Program-made: the position numbers and the translations under genes
Source of the DNA: Flavobacterium praedii
GTDB taxonomy: Bacteria > Bacteroidota > Bacteroidia > Flavobacteriales > Flavobacteriaceae
DNA: 64,000 nt
Reading direction: 5' to 3'
NCBI RefSeq assembly: GCF_026810365.1
Contig: NZ_CP113948.1
Location: forward strand, 2,505,001-2,569,000
In this document: positions 1 to 9,386 of the stretch, piece after piece
Position numbering within the stretch: the first letter of the stretch is position 1
Layout: every line of letters starts with the position of its first letter
Notes under the pieces: model-generated
Database searches by the model: none
What the model saw: only the letters and a program-made list of their open reading frames with translations
Told to the model about the DNA's origin: nothing

Positions 1-69
1 CATTCTTTGAACATTTCTGTTAGTGCTGGGATTGTAGTTTGGGATCTATTCAAACAATTTAATAAATAA
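1..69 (+). CDS. C-terminal end of a SpoU/TrmH-family rRNA methyltransferase, probably RlmB (partial)
   Basis: An open frame runs from the left edge to a TAA at 67-69. Its 22 residues begin HSLNISVSAGIVVWDL. The SLN-S-V-S-A-G pattern is the conserved C-terminal motif 3 of SpoU-family 2'-O-ribose methyltransferases, which forms part of the knotted S-adenosylmethionine site. RlmB, which methylates G2251 of 23S rRNA, ends shortly after this motif, as here. Only the last residues are inside the window, so another SpoU-family member cannot be excluded. Confidence 0.6.
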   Translation, partial: HSLNISVSAGIVVWDLFKQFNK

Positions 70-154
70 AATTAATTTACAAAAATTCCTTTTTTTTTAT
101 AATAAACTTCAAAACAATTCCTTACAATTTGTATTAAATGCTTATTTTTATAAA

Positions 155-2320
155 ATGAAAATTTATACGCATTTCTACATACTAACACTTTTAGTACTTA
201 CAACTTATACTATTTGTACTGCTGAAAACACCTATAAAAACCCTCCCAAAAAGGGATTTACAACTTCGATCCTAAAACCAAAACGCAAAGCTGATTTTCT
301 TGCAAACGTAGCTCCAATAGTTACTGCGACTGACAATCAGACCTATTGCCCTTTAACAAGTGTAAACATTGCAACCACTATCAATATTGTCGATCCAGAT
401 GACACTACTACTGATGCAATTTATATACAAATTTCATCTGGCTACATCAATGGCCAAGACCAATTAATTTTCAATAATGCCTCGTCGCATCCTAAAGTGA
501 CAAGCGGTTGGAATTCAAGCGAAGGAAAATTAACGCTAAAAAGCCCCACGGGAATACCTGTGACATATGTTGATTTTATAAGTGCCATCAAAGATGTTCA
601 GTTTAGCAATTCTTCCCCTTCCCCTACAGGAACCAGAAATTTTTCTATCAGTATAGGTCAGGCCAATTATTTACCTCGAAATGGTCATTATTATGAATAT
701 GTTCCTGGTTTAGGAATCACTTGGACCAGCGCAAAAACCGCGGCAGATACAAAAACATACTATGGACTTAAAGGATATTTAGCTACGCTTACAGCTGCAG
801 ATGAATCACAATTAGCAGGAAAACAAGCCCCAGGAGCTGGTTGGATCGGCGGCAGCGATGCCGAAACAGAAGGCGTTTGGAAATGGGTAACAGGCCCTGA
901 AGCTGGAACAATCTTTTGGAACGGAACCTCTAGTGGTTCTAGTCCAAATTTTGCCTTTTGGAATTCCAACGAACCGAATCAATTAGGAGATGAAGATTAC
1001 GCCCATATTACAGCGCCAGGAGTAGGCATAACTGGCTCTTGGAATGACTTATCCAATATAGGCGACACTAATGGCGATTACCAACCCAAAGGTTATATTG
1101 TAGAATATGGAGGAACAGCAGGAGATCCAATTCTACAACTTTCGGCCAGTACTACATTAACAATCGCATCTATTACAAGCACCACACCTAATCACAGATG
1201 TGATTCTGGAACTATTACATTACAGGCTACCGCTTCTGCAGGAATAATTAATTGGTATGATGCCTCAATTGGAGGTACTTACCTAGGAAATGGAACAAGT
1301 TTTATTACTCCAAGTATAAACACTACAACAAGTTATTATGTAGAAACCTCAACAACCAGTTGCTCAAGTATTAGAACAGCTGTCGAAGCTAAAATAATTA
1401 ATACACCCGTAATCTTAACAACAAACTCACCTGTACCCAATTGTGGCCCTGGAGTATTTAATTTAAAGGCTACATCGACGATTGGAACTGTAAATTGGTA
1501 CTCGCAAATTGGAGGAACAATACTAAGTACTGGATCAACATACTTCACACCTCAGATTACCAAAAACACCACTTATTATGCCGAAGCTACAAACAACGGC
1601 TGCACAAACGGATTAAAAATCCCAGTTGATCTTATTGTTTACCCATTACCCGTAGTCAATGATGAAACTGTAAAAAAATGTAATGCCAGCAATGTGTCAT
1701 TAGATGCGTCAATACCCAATATGACCTATCTTTGGTCAACTGGCGAAACTAGTCAAAAAATAACAGCAACAAATACAGGTGTTTATACCGTTGACATAAC
1801 CAGCCCAGCTCCAGAAAAATGTACTAGTAGAAAAACGATTACAGTAAAAGAAGACCTAAAACCTAAAATAAAAAACATAATCGTTGACGAAACAACCGTT
1901 AGCATAGAATTAGTACAAAATGAAGATTATTTTGAGTTCTCGATTGACGGTGTTAATTATCAAAACTCAAATGTATTCACTAATGCTCCCAGTGGATTAC
2001 AAACTGCATATGTTAGAGATATCAATAAATGTAGTGATGACAAAAAAACTTTTATAGTTATCATTGTTCCAAAATACTTCACACCAAATAACGACGGTTT
2101 TAATGATGTTTGGGAGATAAAAGGATTAGCAAACTATCCGTTAGCCGAAGTTCTTCTTTTTGACCGTTACGGAAAACTAATAACACATTTAGATTCCTAC
2201 TTTCGTAGTTGGGATGGAACTTTTAATAAAAATCCTTTACCAGCAACTGATTATTGGTATGTTATAAAATTAGATAAAGATAGTCCCGAAGTCAAAGGCC
2301 ATTTTTCTTTAAAGCGATAA
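155..2320 (+). CDS. Secreted C-type lectin-like adhesin with T9SS type B sorting domain
   Basis: A 721-residue cell-surface protein. Residues 1-23 form a signal peptide. Residues about 60-170 look like a beta-rich cadherin-like region. Residues 177-319 form a C-type lectin-like domain retaining EPN (273-275) and WND (296-298), the usual Ca2+/sugar-binding signatures. Two Ig-like modules of the CHU_C-associated kind follow (about 340-410 and 418-495), each with paired Cys and a conserved NWY. Residues 640-721 (starting YFTPNNDGFND) match the gliding-motility-associated C-terminal domain that routes proteins through type IX secretion (type B signal, usually served by a PorP/SprF partner). Likely role is adhesion or glycan binding; the ligand is unknown. 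The gene is convergent with the next one, with stops 1 nt apart. Confidence 0.85.
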   Translation: MKIYTHFYILTLLVLTTYTICTAENTYKNPPKKGFTTSILKPKRKADFLANVAPIVTATDNQTYCPLTSVNIATTINIVDPDDTTTDAIYIQISSGYINGQDQLIFNNASSHPKVTSGWNSSEGKLTLKSPTGIPVTYVDFISAIKDVQFSNSSPSPTGTRNFSISIGQANYLPRNGHYYEYVPGLGITWTSAKTAADTKTYYGLKGYLATLTAADESQLAGKQAPGAGWIGGSDAETEGVWKWVTGPEAGTIFWNGTSSGSSPNFAFWNSNEPNQLGDEDYAHITAPGVGITGSWNDLSNIGDTNGDYQPKGYIVEYGGTAGDPILQLSASTTLTIASITSTTPNHRCDSGTITLQATASAGIINWYDASIGGTYLGNGTSFITPSINTTTSYYVETSTTSCSSIRTAVEAKIINTPVILTTNSPVPNCGPGVFNLKATSTIGTVNWYSQIGGTILSTGSTYFTPQITKNTTYYAEATNNGCTNGLKIPVDLIVYPLPVVNDETVKKCNASNVSLDASIPNMTYLWSTGETSQKITATNTGVYTVDITSPAPEKCTSRKTITVKEDLKPKIKNIIVDETTVSIELVQNEDYFEFSIDGVNYQNSNVFTNAPSGLQTAYVRDINKCSDDKKTFIVIIVPKYFTPNNDGFNDVWEIKGLANYPLAEVLLFDRYGKLITHLDSYFRSWDGTFNKNPLPATDYWYVIKLDKDSPEVKGHFSLKR

Positions 2321-2321
2321 A

Positions 2322-3458
2322 TTATAGATTACTCTTTTCTTGAATTTTATTCAAAATAAAAAGATAATCCTCTTGATTGTTTACAAAATCACGATCGGAA
2401 ACATCAATTACCAAAACATTCAAATCAGTTTGGGTTTTAATGTATTCTAAATATCCTTTGTTTATTTTATCCAAATATTCTGCCGTAATATCTTGTTCAT
2501 AGATTCTTCCACGACTCTTTATATTTTGTAACAATCGAGTAGTGTTTTGATAGAGATAAATATACAAATCGGGTTTTGGCATTTCTTTATAAATAATATC
2601 AAAAAGAGTACGATACAAACGAAACTCATCTTCTTCCAATGTAATCTTAGAAAACAATAATGATTTAAAGATATGATAATCGGCAATAATAAAATCTTTG
2701 AATAAATCAAATTGTGACAAATCATCCGACAACTGTTGATACCTATCGGCCAGAAAAGACATTTCTAATGAAAAAGCATAACGGCTTTGATCTTCATAAA
2801 ATTTAGGCAAAAATGGATTATCGGCAAAACGTTCCAATACGGTCTTCGCATTAAAATCTTGAGCCATTTTTACAGCCAAAGTCGATTTTCCAGCACCAAT
2901 ATTCCCTTCAATAGCAATATAGTTGTAGTGATTTAGTCGAATAGAGCTCAACGGGTTTTCTAATTCATGTACTACTTCGCAAACACTATCATCGGGAGTA
3001 ATTTGAATCAACTCTGAAATGGATTTTTTCAAAATAGGATGTTGCCAACCCATATTTAAATCCTGAAAAGGCAACAAAACAAATTTTCTATTTTGCATTA
3101 ATGGATGCGGAATTTGAAGATGCTCAATATCGATTATTTCTTCATCAAAAGCAATCAAATCAACATCAATAATTCGAGATTGATAACCTGGTTTTTCATT
3201 GCGAATACGGCCCAGTTTTTTTTCAACTTCTAAAATTTGCTTCAAAATTTGAATTGGTGATTTGGAAGTATGCAAAAGCAAAGCACAATTAAAAAAAGCT
3301 TCGCTTTCAAAACCCCAAGATGGAGATTCATACAATTTAGAAACTTTTATAATAGTACCTATTTCCAAATGAATCAATTCGAGACATAATTCTATGTTTT
3401 TCAAACGATTGCCTTGATTGCTTCCAAGAGATAAAATGACCTGATGTTGTAATTCCAT
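2322..3458 (-). CDS. folK: Bifunctional FolK (HPPK) - deoxynucleoside kinase fusion
   Basis: A 378-residue fusion, started at the ATG at 3458 rather than the GTG at 3467 because LGSNQG then lies at the usual distance from the N terminus. Residues 1 to about 150 are 6-hydroxymethyl-7,8-dihydropterin pyrophosphokinase: LGSNQGNR at 11-18 and the SRIIDVDLI signature near 94-102, with substrate-binding aspartates 98 and 100. HPPK transfers pyrophosphate from ATP in folate synthesis. Residues about 178-378 are a deoxynucleoside kinase of the dGK/dCK type, with P-loop GNIGAGKST (185-193), the DRYQQ helix and an arginine-rich lid (KSRGR). The second half is cytosolic salvage of deoxynucleosides. The fusion is intact and in frame. 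Both halves keep their catalytic motifs, so both activities are expected. Confidence 0.88.
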   Translation of the reverse strand: MELQHQVILSLGSNQGNRLKNIELCLELIHLEIGTIIKVSKLYESPSWGFESEAFFNCALLLHTSKSPIQILKQILEVEKKLGRIRNEKPGYQSRIIDVDLIAFDEEIIDIEHLQIPHPLMQNRKFVLLPFQDLNMGWQHPILKKSISELIQITPDDSVCEVVHELENPLSSIRLNHYNYIAIEGNIGAGKSTLAVKMAQDFNAKTVLERFADNPFLPKFYEDQSRYAFSLEMSFLADRYQQLSDDLSQFDLFKDFIIADYHIFKSLLFSKITLEEDEFRLYRTLFDIIYKEMPKPDLYIYLYQNTTRLLQNIKSRGRIYEQDITAEYLDKINKGYLEYIKTQTDLNVLVIDVSDRDFVNNQEDYLFILNKIQEKSNL

Positions 3459-3497
3459 AATTACCACAAATTAAGTAAAAGAATTTTAGATAAGCAG

Positions 3498-3505
3498 TAT
3501 ATTTG
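3498..3505 (+). promoter_or_regulatory. Flavobacterial -7 box (TATATTTG) for sppA
   Basis: TATATTTG matches TAnnTTTG exactly and lies about 80 bp before the sppA ATG. No clear TTG is seen 17-23 bp upstream, so only the -7 element supports the call. Confidence 0.45.
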
Positions 3506-3585
3506 CCTCTAGTGTTACAATTTATTTTCATCATAGAATGTAACAAATCAATACAATTTACTACTTATTAGAAAAATAAATTTAT

Positions 3586-5343
3586 ATGAGATTTTTAGGA
3601 AATGTAATGGCTACCATTATTGGAATTTTTGTTTTTTTTATGCTTTTCTTCTTTGGGATTATACTCATAGGAGCCATTTTTGGTGGAGAATCCGAAGGGG
3701 TTGAAGTCAAAAACAATTCAGTAATCGAATTGAATCTAGAAAATATCTCCAATGATTACGCCGGTAAATACAAAGACCCTTGGATGGATGTCTTTTCGGA
3801 GAAAAAAAGTGTTGGACTTACAGACATCATCAATGCTATCGCTGTTGCAAAAACAGATAATGATATTAAAGGAATATCGATTTTAAACGAAGATTCTTCT
3901 CTAGGATTAGCCCAAAGTAAAGAGTTGAGAGAAGCTCTGATTGATTTTAAAAAATCAGGAAAATTTATTATGGCTTATGCCAATAATTATTCACAAAGAG
4001 ATTATTACCTGAACTCTGTTGCCAATACCATTTATTTAAATCCAGCAGGAGACCTTGATTTCAAAGGATTATCAACTGAAATTATGTTCTTTAAAGATTT
4101 ACAGGAAAAATCAGGAATAAAAATGGAAGTTATCCGTCACGGAAAATACAAAAGTGCCGTTGAACCATTCCTAGAAAACAAAATGAGTGATGCCAATAGA
4201 GAACAAACAACCGCTCTATTAAATTCAGTTTGGAATTCGGTTATAACCGACATTTCAGAAAGTCGTCATATTTCAACAGCTAGATTAAACGAAATAGCAA
4301 CTGGTTTATTGGCTCGTACTCCAGAAATGGCCAAAGCCAACAAACTTATTGATATTGTCGCCTATGAAGATGTTTACCATGACGCCATCAAGAAAGCCTT
4401 GAAAGTAAAAAAGAATGAAGACTACAATAAAGTATCAATAACTGATTATGCACAAAAAACAGCAACAACTTCTATACTTTCAGAATCAGACAATCAAATT
4501 GCTGTAATTTATGCGCAAGGTGAAATTCAAAGCGGCGAAGGAGATGTCAACGTAATTGGTGAAGGTTCTATGCGTCGTTCCTTGCAAGAAGCTAGAAAGA
4601 ACAAAGACATTAAAGCTATCGTACTTCGTGTTGACAGTCCAGGAGGAAGTGCTTTGACGTCGGATTTGATTTGGAGAGAAATCGAATTAACCAAAAAAGT
4701 AAAACCTGTAGTTGTATCTATGGGAAATTATGCAGCTTCAGGAGGTTATTATATTGCTTGTAATGCCAATAAAATTTTTGCGGAAAAAAATACGATTACA
4801 GGTTCAATTGGGGTTTTCGGAGTATTGCCTAACTTTAGCCAATTATCCACTAAAATCGGAATTCATACAGAACAAGTTACCACCAATGAAAACTCCAATT
4901 ACAGTCCGTTTGTTCCATTGAACGAAAAATTCAAAGGCGTGACTCTTGAAGGTGTAGAACGTGTATATAAAACATTTGTAACTCACGTTGCCGAAGGAAG
5001 AAAAATGACATTTGCACAAGTAGATTCTATTGCACAAGGTCGTGTTTGGACAGGATCAGAAGCTTTGAAAATAGGATTGGTTGACAAAATCGGAAATCTA
5101 AATGATGCTTTAAAAGAAGCTGCTTCTTTGGCCAAAATCAAAGATTATTCTACACAAAACTTTCCTGAGTATGAAAAAGATTTTAGTGACATATTGGCTA
5201 AACTTCCTTTTGCCAAATCTAAAGAAGCTTTAATCAAAGAAGAATTGGGAGAAGAAAATTATTTTGTATTACAACAAATTAAAAAAGTACAACTTCAAAA
5301 AGGAATTCAAGCCAGAATGCCTTTTGAAATAAACATTCAATAA
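3586..5343 (+). CDS. sppA: Signal peptide peptidase SppA, 67K type
   Basis: A 585-residue inner-membrane serine protease that degrades signal peptides left after Sec-dependent export. A hydrophobic segment at residues 7-33 anchors the protein; the rest is periplasmic. It has the tandem organisation of the long SppA form: the N-terminal half carries the general-base lysine in YKSAVEPF (Lys189), and the C-terminal half carries the nucleophile in NYAASGGYY (Ser385), with VDSPGG at 349-354 forming the oxyanion region. Length agrees with the E. coli-type enzyme. It is a single gene with its own promoter box upstream and a strong terminator at 5364-5404. Confidence 0.93.
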   Translation: MRFLGNVMATIIGIFVFFMLFFFGIILIGAIFGGESEGVEVKNNSVIELNLENISNDYAGKYKDPWMDVFSEKKSVGLTDIINAIAVAKTDNDIKGISILNEDSSLGLAQSKELREALIDFKKSGKFIMAYANNYSQRDYYLNSVANTIYLNPAGDLDFKGLSTEIMFFKDLQEKSGIKMEVIRHGKYKSAVEPFLENKMSDANREQTTALLNSVWNSVITDISESRHISTARLNEIATGLLARTPEMAKANKLIDIVAYEDVYHDAIKKALKVKKNEDYNKVSITDYAQKTATTSILSESDNQIAVIYAQGEIQSGEGDVNVIGEGSMRRSLQEARKNKDIKAIVLRVDSPGGSALTSDLIWREIELTKKVKPVVVSMGNYAASGGYYIACNANKIFAEKNTITGSIGVFGVLPNFSQLSTKIGIHTEQVTTNENSNYSPFVPLNEKFKGVTLEGVERVYKTFVTHVAEGRKMTFAQVDSIAQGRVWTGSEALKIGLVDKIGNLNDALKEAASLAKIKDYSTQNFPEYEKDFSDILAKLPFAKSKEALIKEELGEENYFVLQQIKKVQLQKGIQARMPFEINIQ

Positions 5344-5363
5344 TTTTTATTCTTAAACAATTA

Positions 5364-5404
5364 GAAACCCTTTCAGTTTTAAAATCTGAAAGGGTTTCGC
5401 TTTT
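5364..5404 (+). terminator. Rho-independent terminator after sppA
   Basis: Perfect 13-bp arms (5364-5376 and 5386-5398, GAAACCCTTTCAG and its complement) with a 9-nt loop, followed by GCTTTT. It lies 20 bp after the sppA stop. Confidence 0.85.
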
Positions 5405-5562
5405 ATGAAAAGGTTGTGATTTGAAAATCATAAATTAAAATTAAAGAATTGTAATACCATATTTCATTATAAAAACAAATAGTACCTTCGCATGATGTTT
5501 TTACCAAACAACAAATAAACAAACCTTCTTTTATAAAAATAACCCCAAATTATTTAACCAAA

Positions 5563-8154
5563 ATGCCAAAGAAAATTTTAAAAATAGTTGGAATTATACT
5601 GATTCTACTTATCGCTTCCTTATTTGCTATTCCGTATTTCTTCAAAGATCAAATAAAAGCTAAAATCACCGAAGCTATTAATGAAAAAGTAGATGCCAAA
5701 GTTTCTTTTGCAGATGCTGATTTGAGCTTGTTCAAAAATTTCCCTAAAGCAACAGTAACCTTAGATAAATTATTAATTATCAACAAAGCTCCTTTTGAAG
5801 GAGATACTTTGGTTTCTTTAGGTGAATTGAATTTAAAAATGTCGATCAAGGAATTGTTTAAAGGCAAAGAAGAAGCCATGCAGATTGAAGGAATTACATC
5901 CAAGAATGGGTTCATCAATATTATTTTCAACAAAGACGGTATTGGGAATTTTGATATTGCTTTAAAAGACAACAAACCCAAAGAGGATGGAAAAAGCGAC
6001 CCAATGCTTTTGAAAATTAAAAAATACCAAATTGAAAATTTCAAGTTTCAATACTTTGATGAGTCCTCACAAGTAAGAATGGTTATTGACAGTTTGAACC
6101 ACGAAGGAGCTGGTGATTTTAATAACACAAAATTGGATTTAGACACCAAATCGACTGCTAAACTATCTCTTAATATGGGCAAAATCAATTACATGAAAAA
6201 TGTTGCCTTGTCACTTGATGCTGTTTTAGGAATTGATTTAGAAAAGAGCAAATACACTTTCAAAAAGAATAAAGCATTGATCAACCAATTGCCTTTAGAA
6301 TTTGACGGTTTTATACAAATGGTTGATGCTGGGCAGGTTTATGATTTGAAATTCAAAACTCCAACTTCTTCCTTCAAGAACTTTTTGGGTCTGATTCCAG
6401 CAGCTTATGCTTCGAGTTTAGAAGGCGTAAAAACCACAGGAGATTTTACCGTTACTGGTTTTGCCAAAGGAATGCTGACGGATACTACAATTCCAAAATT
6501 CAACATTGCAATTGCTTCCAACAATGGTTCCTTTCAATATCCGAACTTACCAAAATCGGTTCAAAGTATTGTAATAGATACCAAAATTGTAAATGAAACA
6601 GGTTTAATGAATGATACTTATGTAAATTTAGATAAACTTTCTTTTAGAATAGACCAAGACGTTTTTGATGCGAAAGCCAACATAAAAAACATAAGCACAA
6701 ATGCTTTGGTAGATGCCGCTTTGAAAGGAACCATCAACTTGGCCAATCTTTCCAAAGCCTATCCTATAAAAATGGACAAACCGCTTACCGGAATTTTGAA
6801 AGCTGATGTAACAACCAAATTCGATATGGCTTCGGTAGAGAAAAGTCAATACCAAAACATCAATAATGCAGGAACGATAGGTTTAACAGGATTTAATTAT
6901 GCTGACGCTAATGGCAAAAACATGACCATTAGTTCGGCTTTGGTACAATTTAATCCAAGTCAGGTACATTTGAAACAATTTAATGCCAAAACAGGAAAAA
7001 GTGACCTTAGCGTAACGGGAGTTTTGGATAATTTTTATGGTTTTATGTTTAGAAAGCAAGAATTAAAAGGAAATTTTAACTTGACTTCCAACCAATTGGC
7101 TGTTAGTGATTTCATGACAACCGCCACTACCCCAGTTGCTGCAACTGAAGAAACACAAAAAACCAAGAAAGCCGAACCTTTGAAAATTCCAGCTTTCCTT
7201 AATTGTACGCTTACCGCAAAAGCCAATACGGTTTTGTATGATAACTTAACTTTGAAAGCGGTTTCTGGGAAAATGATTATCAAAGACGAAAAAGTTACTT
7301 TAGAAAATGTAAAAACATCGATTTTTGGAGGAACAATTGGTGCTAGCGGTGCTGTTTCCACAAAAGGAAAAATACCCGTTTTTGACATGAATCTTAATTT
7401 GAACCAAGTTGATATTCAACAGAGTTTCACCCAATTGGATATGTTGAAAAAAATAGCGCCAATAGCGGGAATTGTAAATGGAAAAGTAAACACAACTATC
7501 AAATTGAATGGAAATCTGGATGCTACTGAAATGACTCCCGATTTAAAAACACTGACAGGCGATTTGGTTGGGCAATTACTATCGACTACTATTAATGCAG
7601 AAAACTCAACAATGTTAAAAGCATTGAGTTCTAATTTAAAATTTATTGATTTAAGTAAAGTAAACCTCAATGACATCAAAGCGGCACTAACGTTTAAAGA
7701 CGGTAGAGTAACTGTAAAACCATTTGATGTAAAATACCAGGATATTAAAGCCGTTGTAGGCGGTACCCACGGTTTTGACCAAAGTATGGATTATAACATC
7801 AAATTTAATGTACCCGCAAAATATCTGGGTAAGGAAGCAAATGCGTATATATCAAAAATGTCACCAGCAGATGCAGCCAAATTTGATAATATCCCTGTAA
7901 CGGCATTGATGACCGGAACATTCAGCAGTCCGAAAATTTCTACCGACATGAAAACAGTAATGACCAACTTGACCATGCAATTGGCCAAACAACAATCGGA
8001 TAAATTGGTTAAAAAAGGAGCTTCAGAGTTGGATAAATTACTGAACAGCGGTAAAAAAACAGATGCTGACACCACTAAAACTAACGCTCAAAAAGAAGAC
8101 ATCAAAAAGAAAGCGGGCGATTTATTGAATGGTTTGTTTAAGAAGAAAAATTAG
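5563..8154 (+). CDS. AsmA-family outer-membrane biogenesis protein
   Basis: An 863-residue protein with one N-terminal membrane helix (residues 5-24), followed by a long repeating beta-strand region with many short hydrophobic/polar alternations typical of AsmA/TamB-like proteins. The C-terminal third (from about 560) matches the AsmA-like C-terminal domain in pattern (ITLENVKTSIFGG-type strands, then the LKFIDLSKVNLNDIKA segment), ending in a Lys/Asp-rich tail. The family is thought to form periplasm-spanning grooves for phospholipid transport or to influence outer-membrane assembly; the substrate here is not predictable. The gene stands alone, with a terminator directly after it. A TACCTTCG sequence at 5483-5490 may be its -7 box. 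Confidence 0.82.
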   Translation: MPKKILKIVGIILILLIASLFAIPYFFKDQIKAKITEAINEKVDAKVSFADADLSLFKNFPKATVTLDKLLIINKAPFEGDTLVSLGELNLKMSIKELFKGKEEAMQIEGITSKNGFINIIFNKDGIGNFDIALKDNKPKEDGKSDPMLLKIKKYQIENFKFQYFDESSQVRMVIDSLNHEGAGDFNNTKLDLDTKSTAKLSLNMGKINYMKNVALSLDAVLGIDLEKSKYTFKKNKALINQLPLEFDGFIQMVDAGQVYDLKFKTPTSSFKNFLGLIPAAYASSLEGVKTTGDFTVTGFAKGMLTDTTIPKFNIAIASNNGSFQYPNLPKSVQSIVIDTKIVNETGLMNDTYVNLDKLSFRIDQDVFDAKANIKNISTNALVDAALKGTINLANLSKAYPIKMDKPLTGILKADVTTKFDMASVEKSQYQNINNAGTIGLTGFNYADANGKNMTISSALVQFNPSQVHLKQFNAKTGKSDLSVTGVLDNFYGFMFRKQELKGNFNLTSNQLAVSDFMTTATTPVAATEETQKTKKAEPLKIPAFLNCTLTAKANTVLYDNLTLKAVSGKMIIKDEKVTLENVKTSIFGGTIGASGAVSTKGKIPVFDMNLNLNQVDIQQSFTQLDMLKKIAPIAGIVNGKVNTTIKLNGNLDATEMTPDLKTLTGDLVGQLLSTTINAENSTMLKALSSNLKFIDLSKVNLNDIKAALTFKDGRVTVKPFDVKYQDIKAVVGGTHGFDQSMDYNIKFNVPAKYLGKEANAYISKMSPADAAKFDNIPVTALMTGTFSSPKISTDMKTVMTNLTMQLAKQQSDKLVKKGASELDKLLNSGKKTDADTTKTNAQKEDIKKKAGDLLNGLFKKKN

Positions 8155-8182
8155 AAGCTGAGAAGCTAATATACTAAGATTT

Positions 8183-8219
8183 AATCCTAACTCATTTTTA
8201 AAATGAGTTAGGATTTTTT
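8183..8219 (+). terminator. Rho-independent terminator after the AsmA-like gene
   Basis: Perfect 15-bp arms (8183-8197 and 8201-8215) around a 3-nt loop, running into TTTTTT. It separates the AsmA gene from the structured repeat that follows. Confidence 0.85.
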
Positions 8220-8279
8220 GTTTTAAAAAGAGGTCTCAATTTCTCATTGCAATCAAAATTTCTTGATTAGCGTGAGCGT

Positions 8280-8394
8280 GAGGGATAGCGCCAAGTTACC
8301 GAAGTAACGGCAATAGCCCGACCCCGTTGAGCAAAGGGGCTGCCTGAGCGGTACTATAAATAAGCCCCTTTGCTCAACGGGGGCACGCCCAAAT
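8280..8394 (+). repeat. 115-bp structured intergenic element, copy A (two hairpins)
   Basis: This element aligns without any gap to the reverse complement of 14921-15035. Shared blocks are GAGGGATAG (offset 0), TACCGAAGTA, AATAGCCCGACC (offset 32), TGAGCG in the large loop and CGCCCAAAT at the end. Hairpin 1 is GTTAC-CGAA-GTAAC (8295-8308). Hairpin 2 has perfect 20-bp arms (8322-8341 and 8363-8382) and a 21-nt loop. It lies between two convergent genes, after a terminator. No protein frame is evident. It is GC-richer than its surroundings. Confidence 0.8.
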
Positions 8395-8413
8395 AGTATT
8401 TAAAATTCTAGTT

Positions 8414-9208
8414 TTACACTTTTAATCGCACCACATAGCCTTCAAAACTTCGAATATTAAAAACCGTTCCATCCTCAAAAATAAGGTATTGACCTTTGAT
8501 TCCTGTAAGTTTTCCTGTGAAACTATGCATTTTGTCCAGGCTCAAACTGTTTACTTTTTTTGGGTAACTCAATACTGGAAAATGCATCTCGTACAAATCG
8601 TTTTTATCTAAATAAAAATACTCTTGTACTTCGGGTGGAATTAAATTTTCAAGTTTTAAACGCTCGGCAATTAGATCGACATGTACAACATCGTTTTGTA
8701 GCATTTTGCGCCAATTGGTTTTATCGGCATAATGGTTTTTGAGGGCTACCTCGGTAATCCCTGCCAAATATCGATTGGGAACTTCGACAATTGAAATGGC
8801 TTGAGACGCACCTTGATCGATCCATCTTGTTGGCACTTGAGTTTTTCGAGTCACTCCAACTTTGACCTCACTAGACAAAGCCAAATAAACGATATGGGGT
8901 TGCAGTTGGACTTTTTCTTCATAATCCAAATCACGGTCTGCAATACCTAAATGAGCAGTACTTAACTCGGGCTTCATAATCCAATCTCCCACAGCAGGAC
9001 TCGAATAAAAACAATCATAGCAGAATCCTTGGCGAAATATTTTTTTCTTTTTACCACAATTCAAACATTGATATCCTTCAAAATTGATTTCCAACTCTTT
9101 GTTTAATAATTGATTCATGTTCAAAAAACTGTTTTCGAAAACCAAGTAATATTGAATAGGATCACCGAATTCAGTCTGCATTTTAGAGAGTACACCTTTG
9201 TATGTCAT
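8414..9208 (-). CDS. DUF2797 protein with a four-cysteine zinc site
   Basis: A 264-residue cytosolic protein of the DUF2797 family, function unknown. Four cysteines in two CxxC pairs (C48/C51 and C63/C66) lie in a short knuckle, as expected for a structural zinc. The segment after it (about residues 84-140) contains HIVYLALSS and KVGVTRK, which resembles the GIY-YIG-like core noted for this family: a YLAL strand followed by KVGVT and then RW. This is an inference from pattern only. The gene is divergent from the GH3 gene. Its start codon is preceded by a heptanucleotide array, described separately. Confidence 0.75.
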   Translation of the reverse strand: MTYKGVLSKMQTEFGDPIQYYLVFENSFLNMNQLLNKELEINFEGYQCLNCGKKKKIFRQGFCYDCFYSSPAVGDWIMKPELSTAHLGIADRDLDYEEKVQLQPHIVYLALSSEVKVGVTRKTQVPTRWIDQGASQAISIVEVPNRYLAGITEVALKNHYADKTNWRKMLQNDVVHVDLIAERLKLENLIPPEVQEYFYLDKNDLYEMHFPVLSYPKKVNSLSLDKMHSFTGKLTGIKGQYLIFEDGTVFNIRSFEGYVVRLKV

Positions 9209-9257
9209 TGGAGATTTAGATTGTAGCGTAGTGATTTCAGAATATTAATTTCAGTAC
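9209..9257 (-). repeat. Heptanucleotide leader array before the DUF2797 gene
   Basis: Read on the minus strand, up to seven consecutive 7-nt units end exactly at the ATG: GTACTGA, AATTAAT, ATTCTGA, AATCACT, ACGCTAC, AATCTAA, ATCTCCA. The units are degenerate versions of AATCTRA. The same arrangement faces the opposite way before the GH3 gene. Confidence 0.6.
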
Positions 9258-9319
9258 ACTTCATAAATTTTAGATTATATAATATCTATTATTGAAATAG
9301 AATCTTTAATGTAAATAAA

Positions 9320-9348
9320 TTGTTTTTTACAAAAAAACACTATTTTTG
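9320..9348 (+). promoter_or_regulatory. Promoter of the GH3 gene (TTG-N18-TATTTTTG)
   Basis: TTG at 9320-9322 and TATTTTTG at 9341-9348, spaced by 18 bp, fit the Bacteroidota sigma-A consensus. Transcription would start near 9355, so the TTG codon at 9354 cannot serve as start and the ATG at 9429 is favoured. Confidence 0.65.
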
Positions 9349-9386
9349 ATACGTTGGCAAAGTTACAGTTTGTCAAACGATATTCA

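Noticed and set aside
7035..7388. Long minus-strand frames inside the AsmA-like gene and similar opposite-strand frames elsewhere
   Set aside because: They lie wholly inside well-supported genes and have no family features. They are shadows of the coding strand.
8322..8382. The 20-bp perfect inverted repeat as a simple transcription terminator
   Set aside because: It is not followed by a T-tract, has a conserved 21-nt loop, lies after an already good terminator and recurs as part of a 115-bp element.
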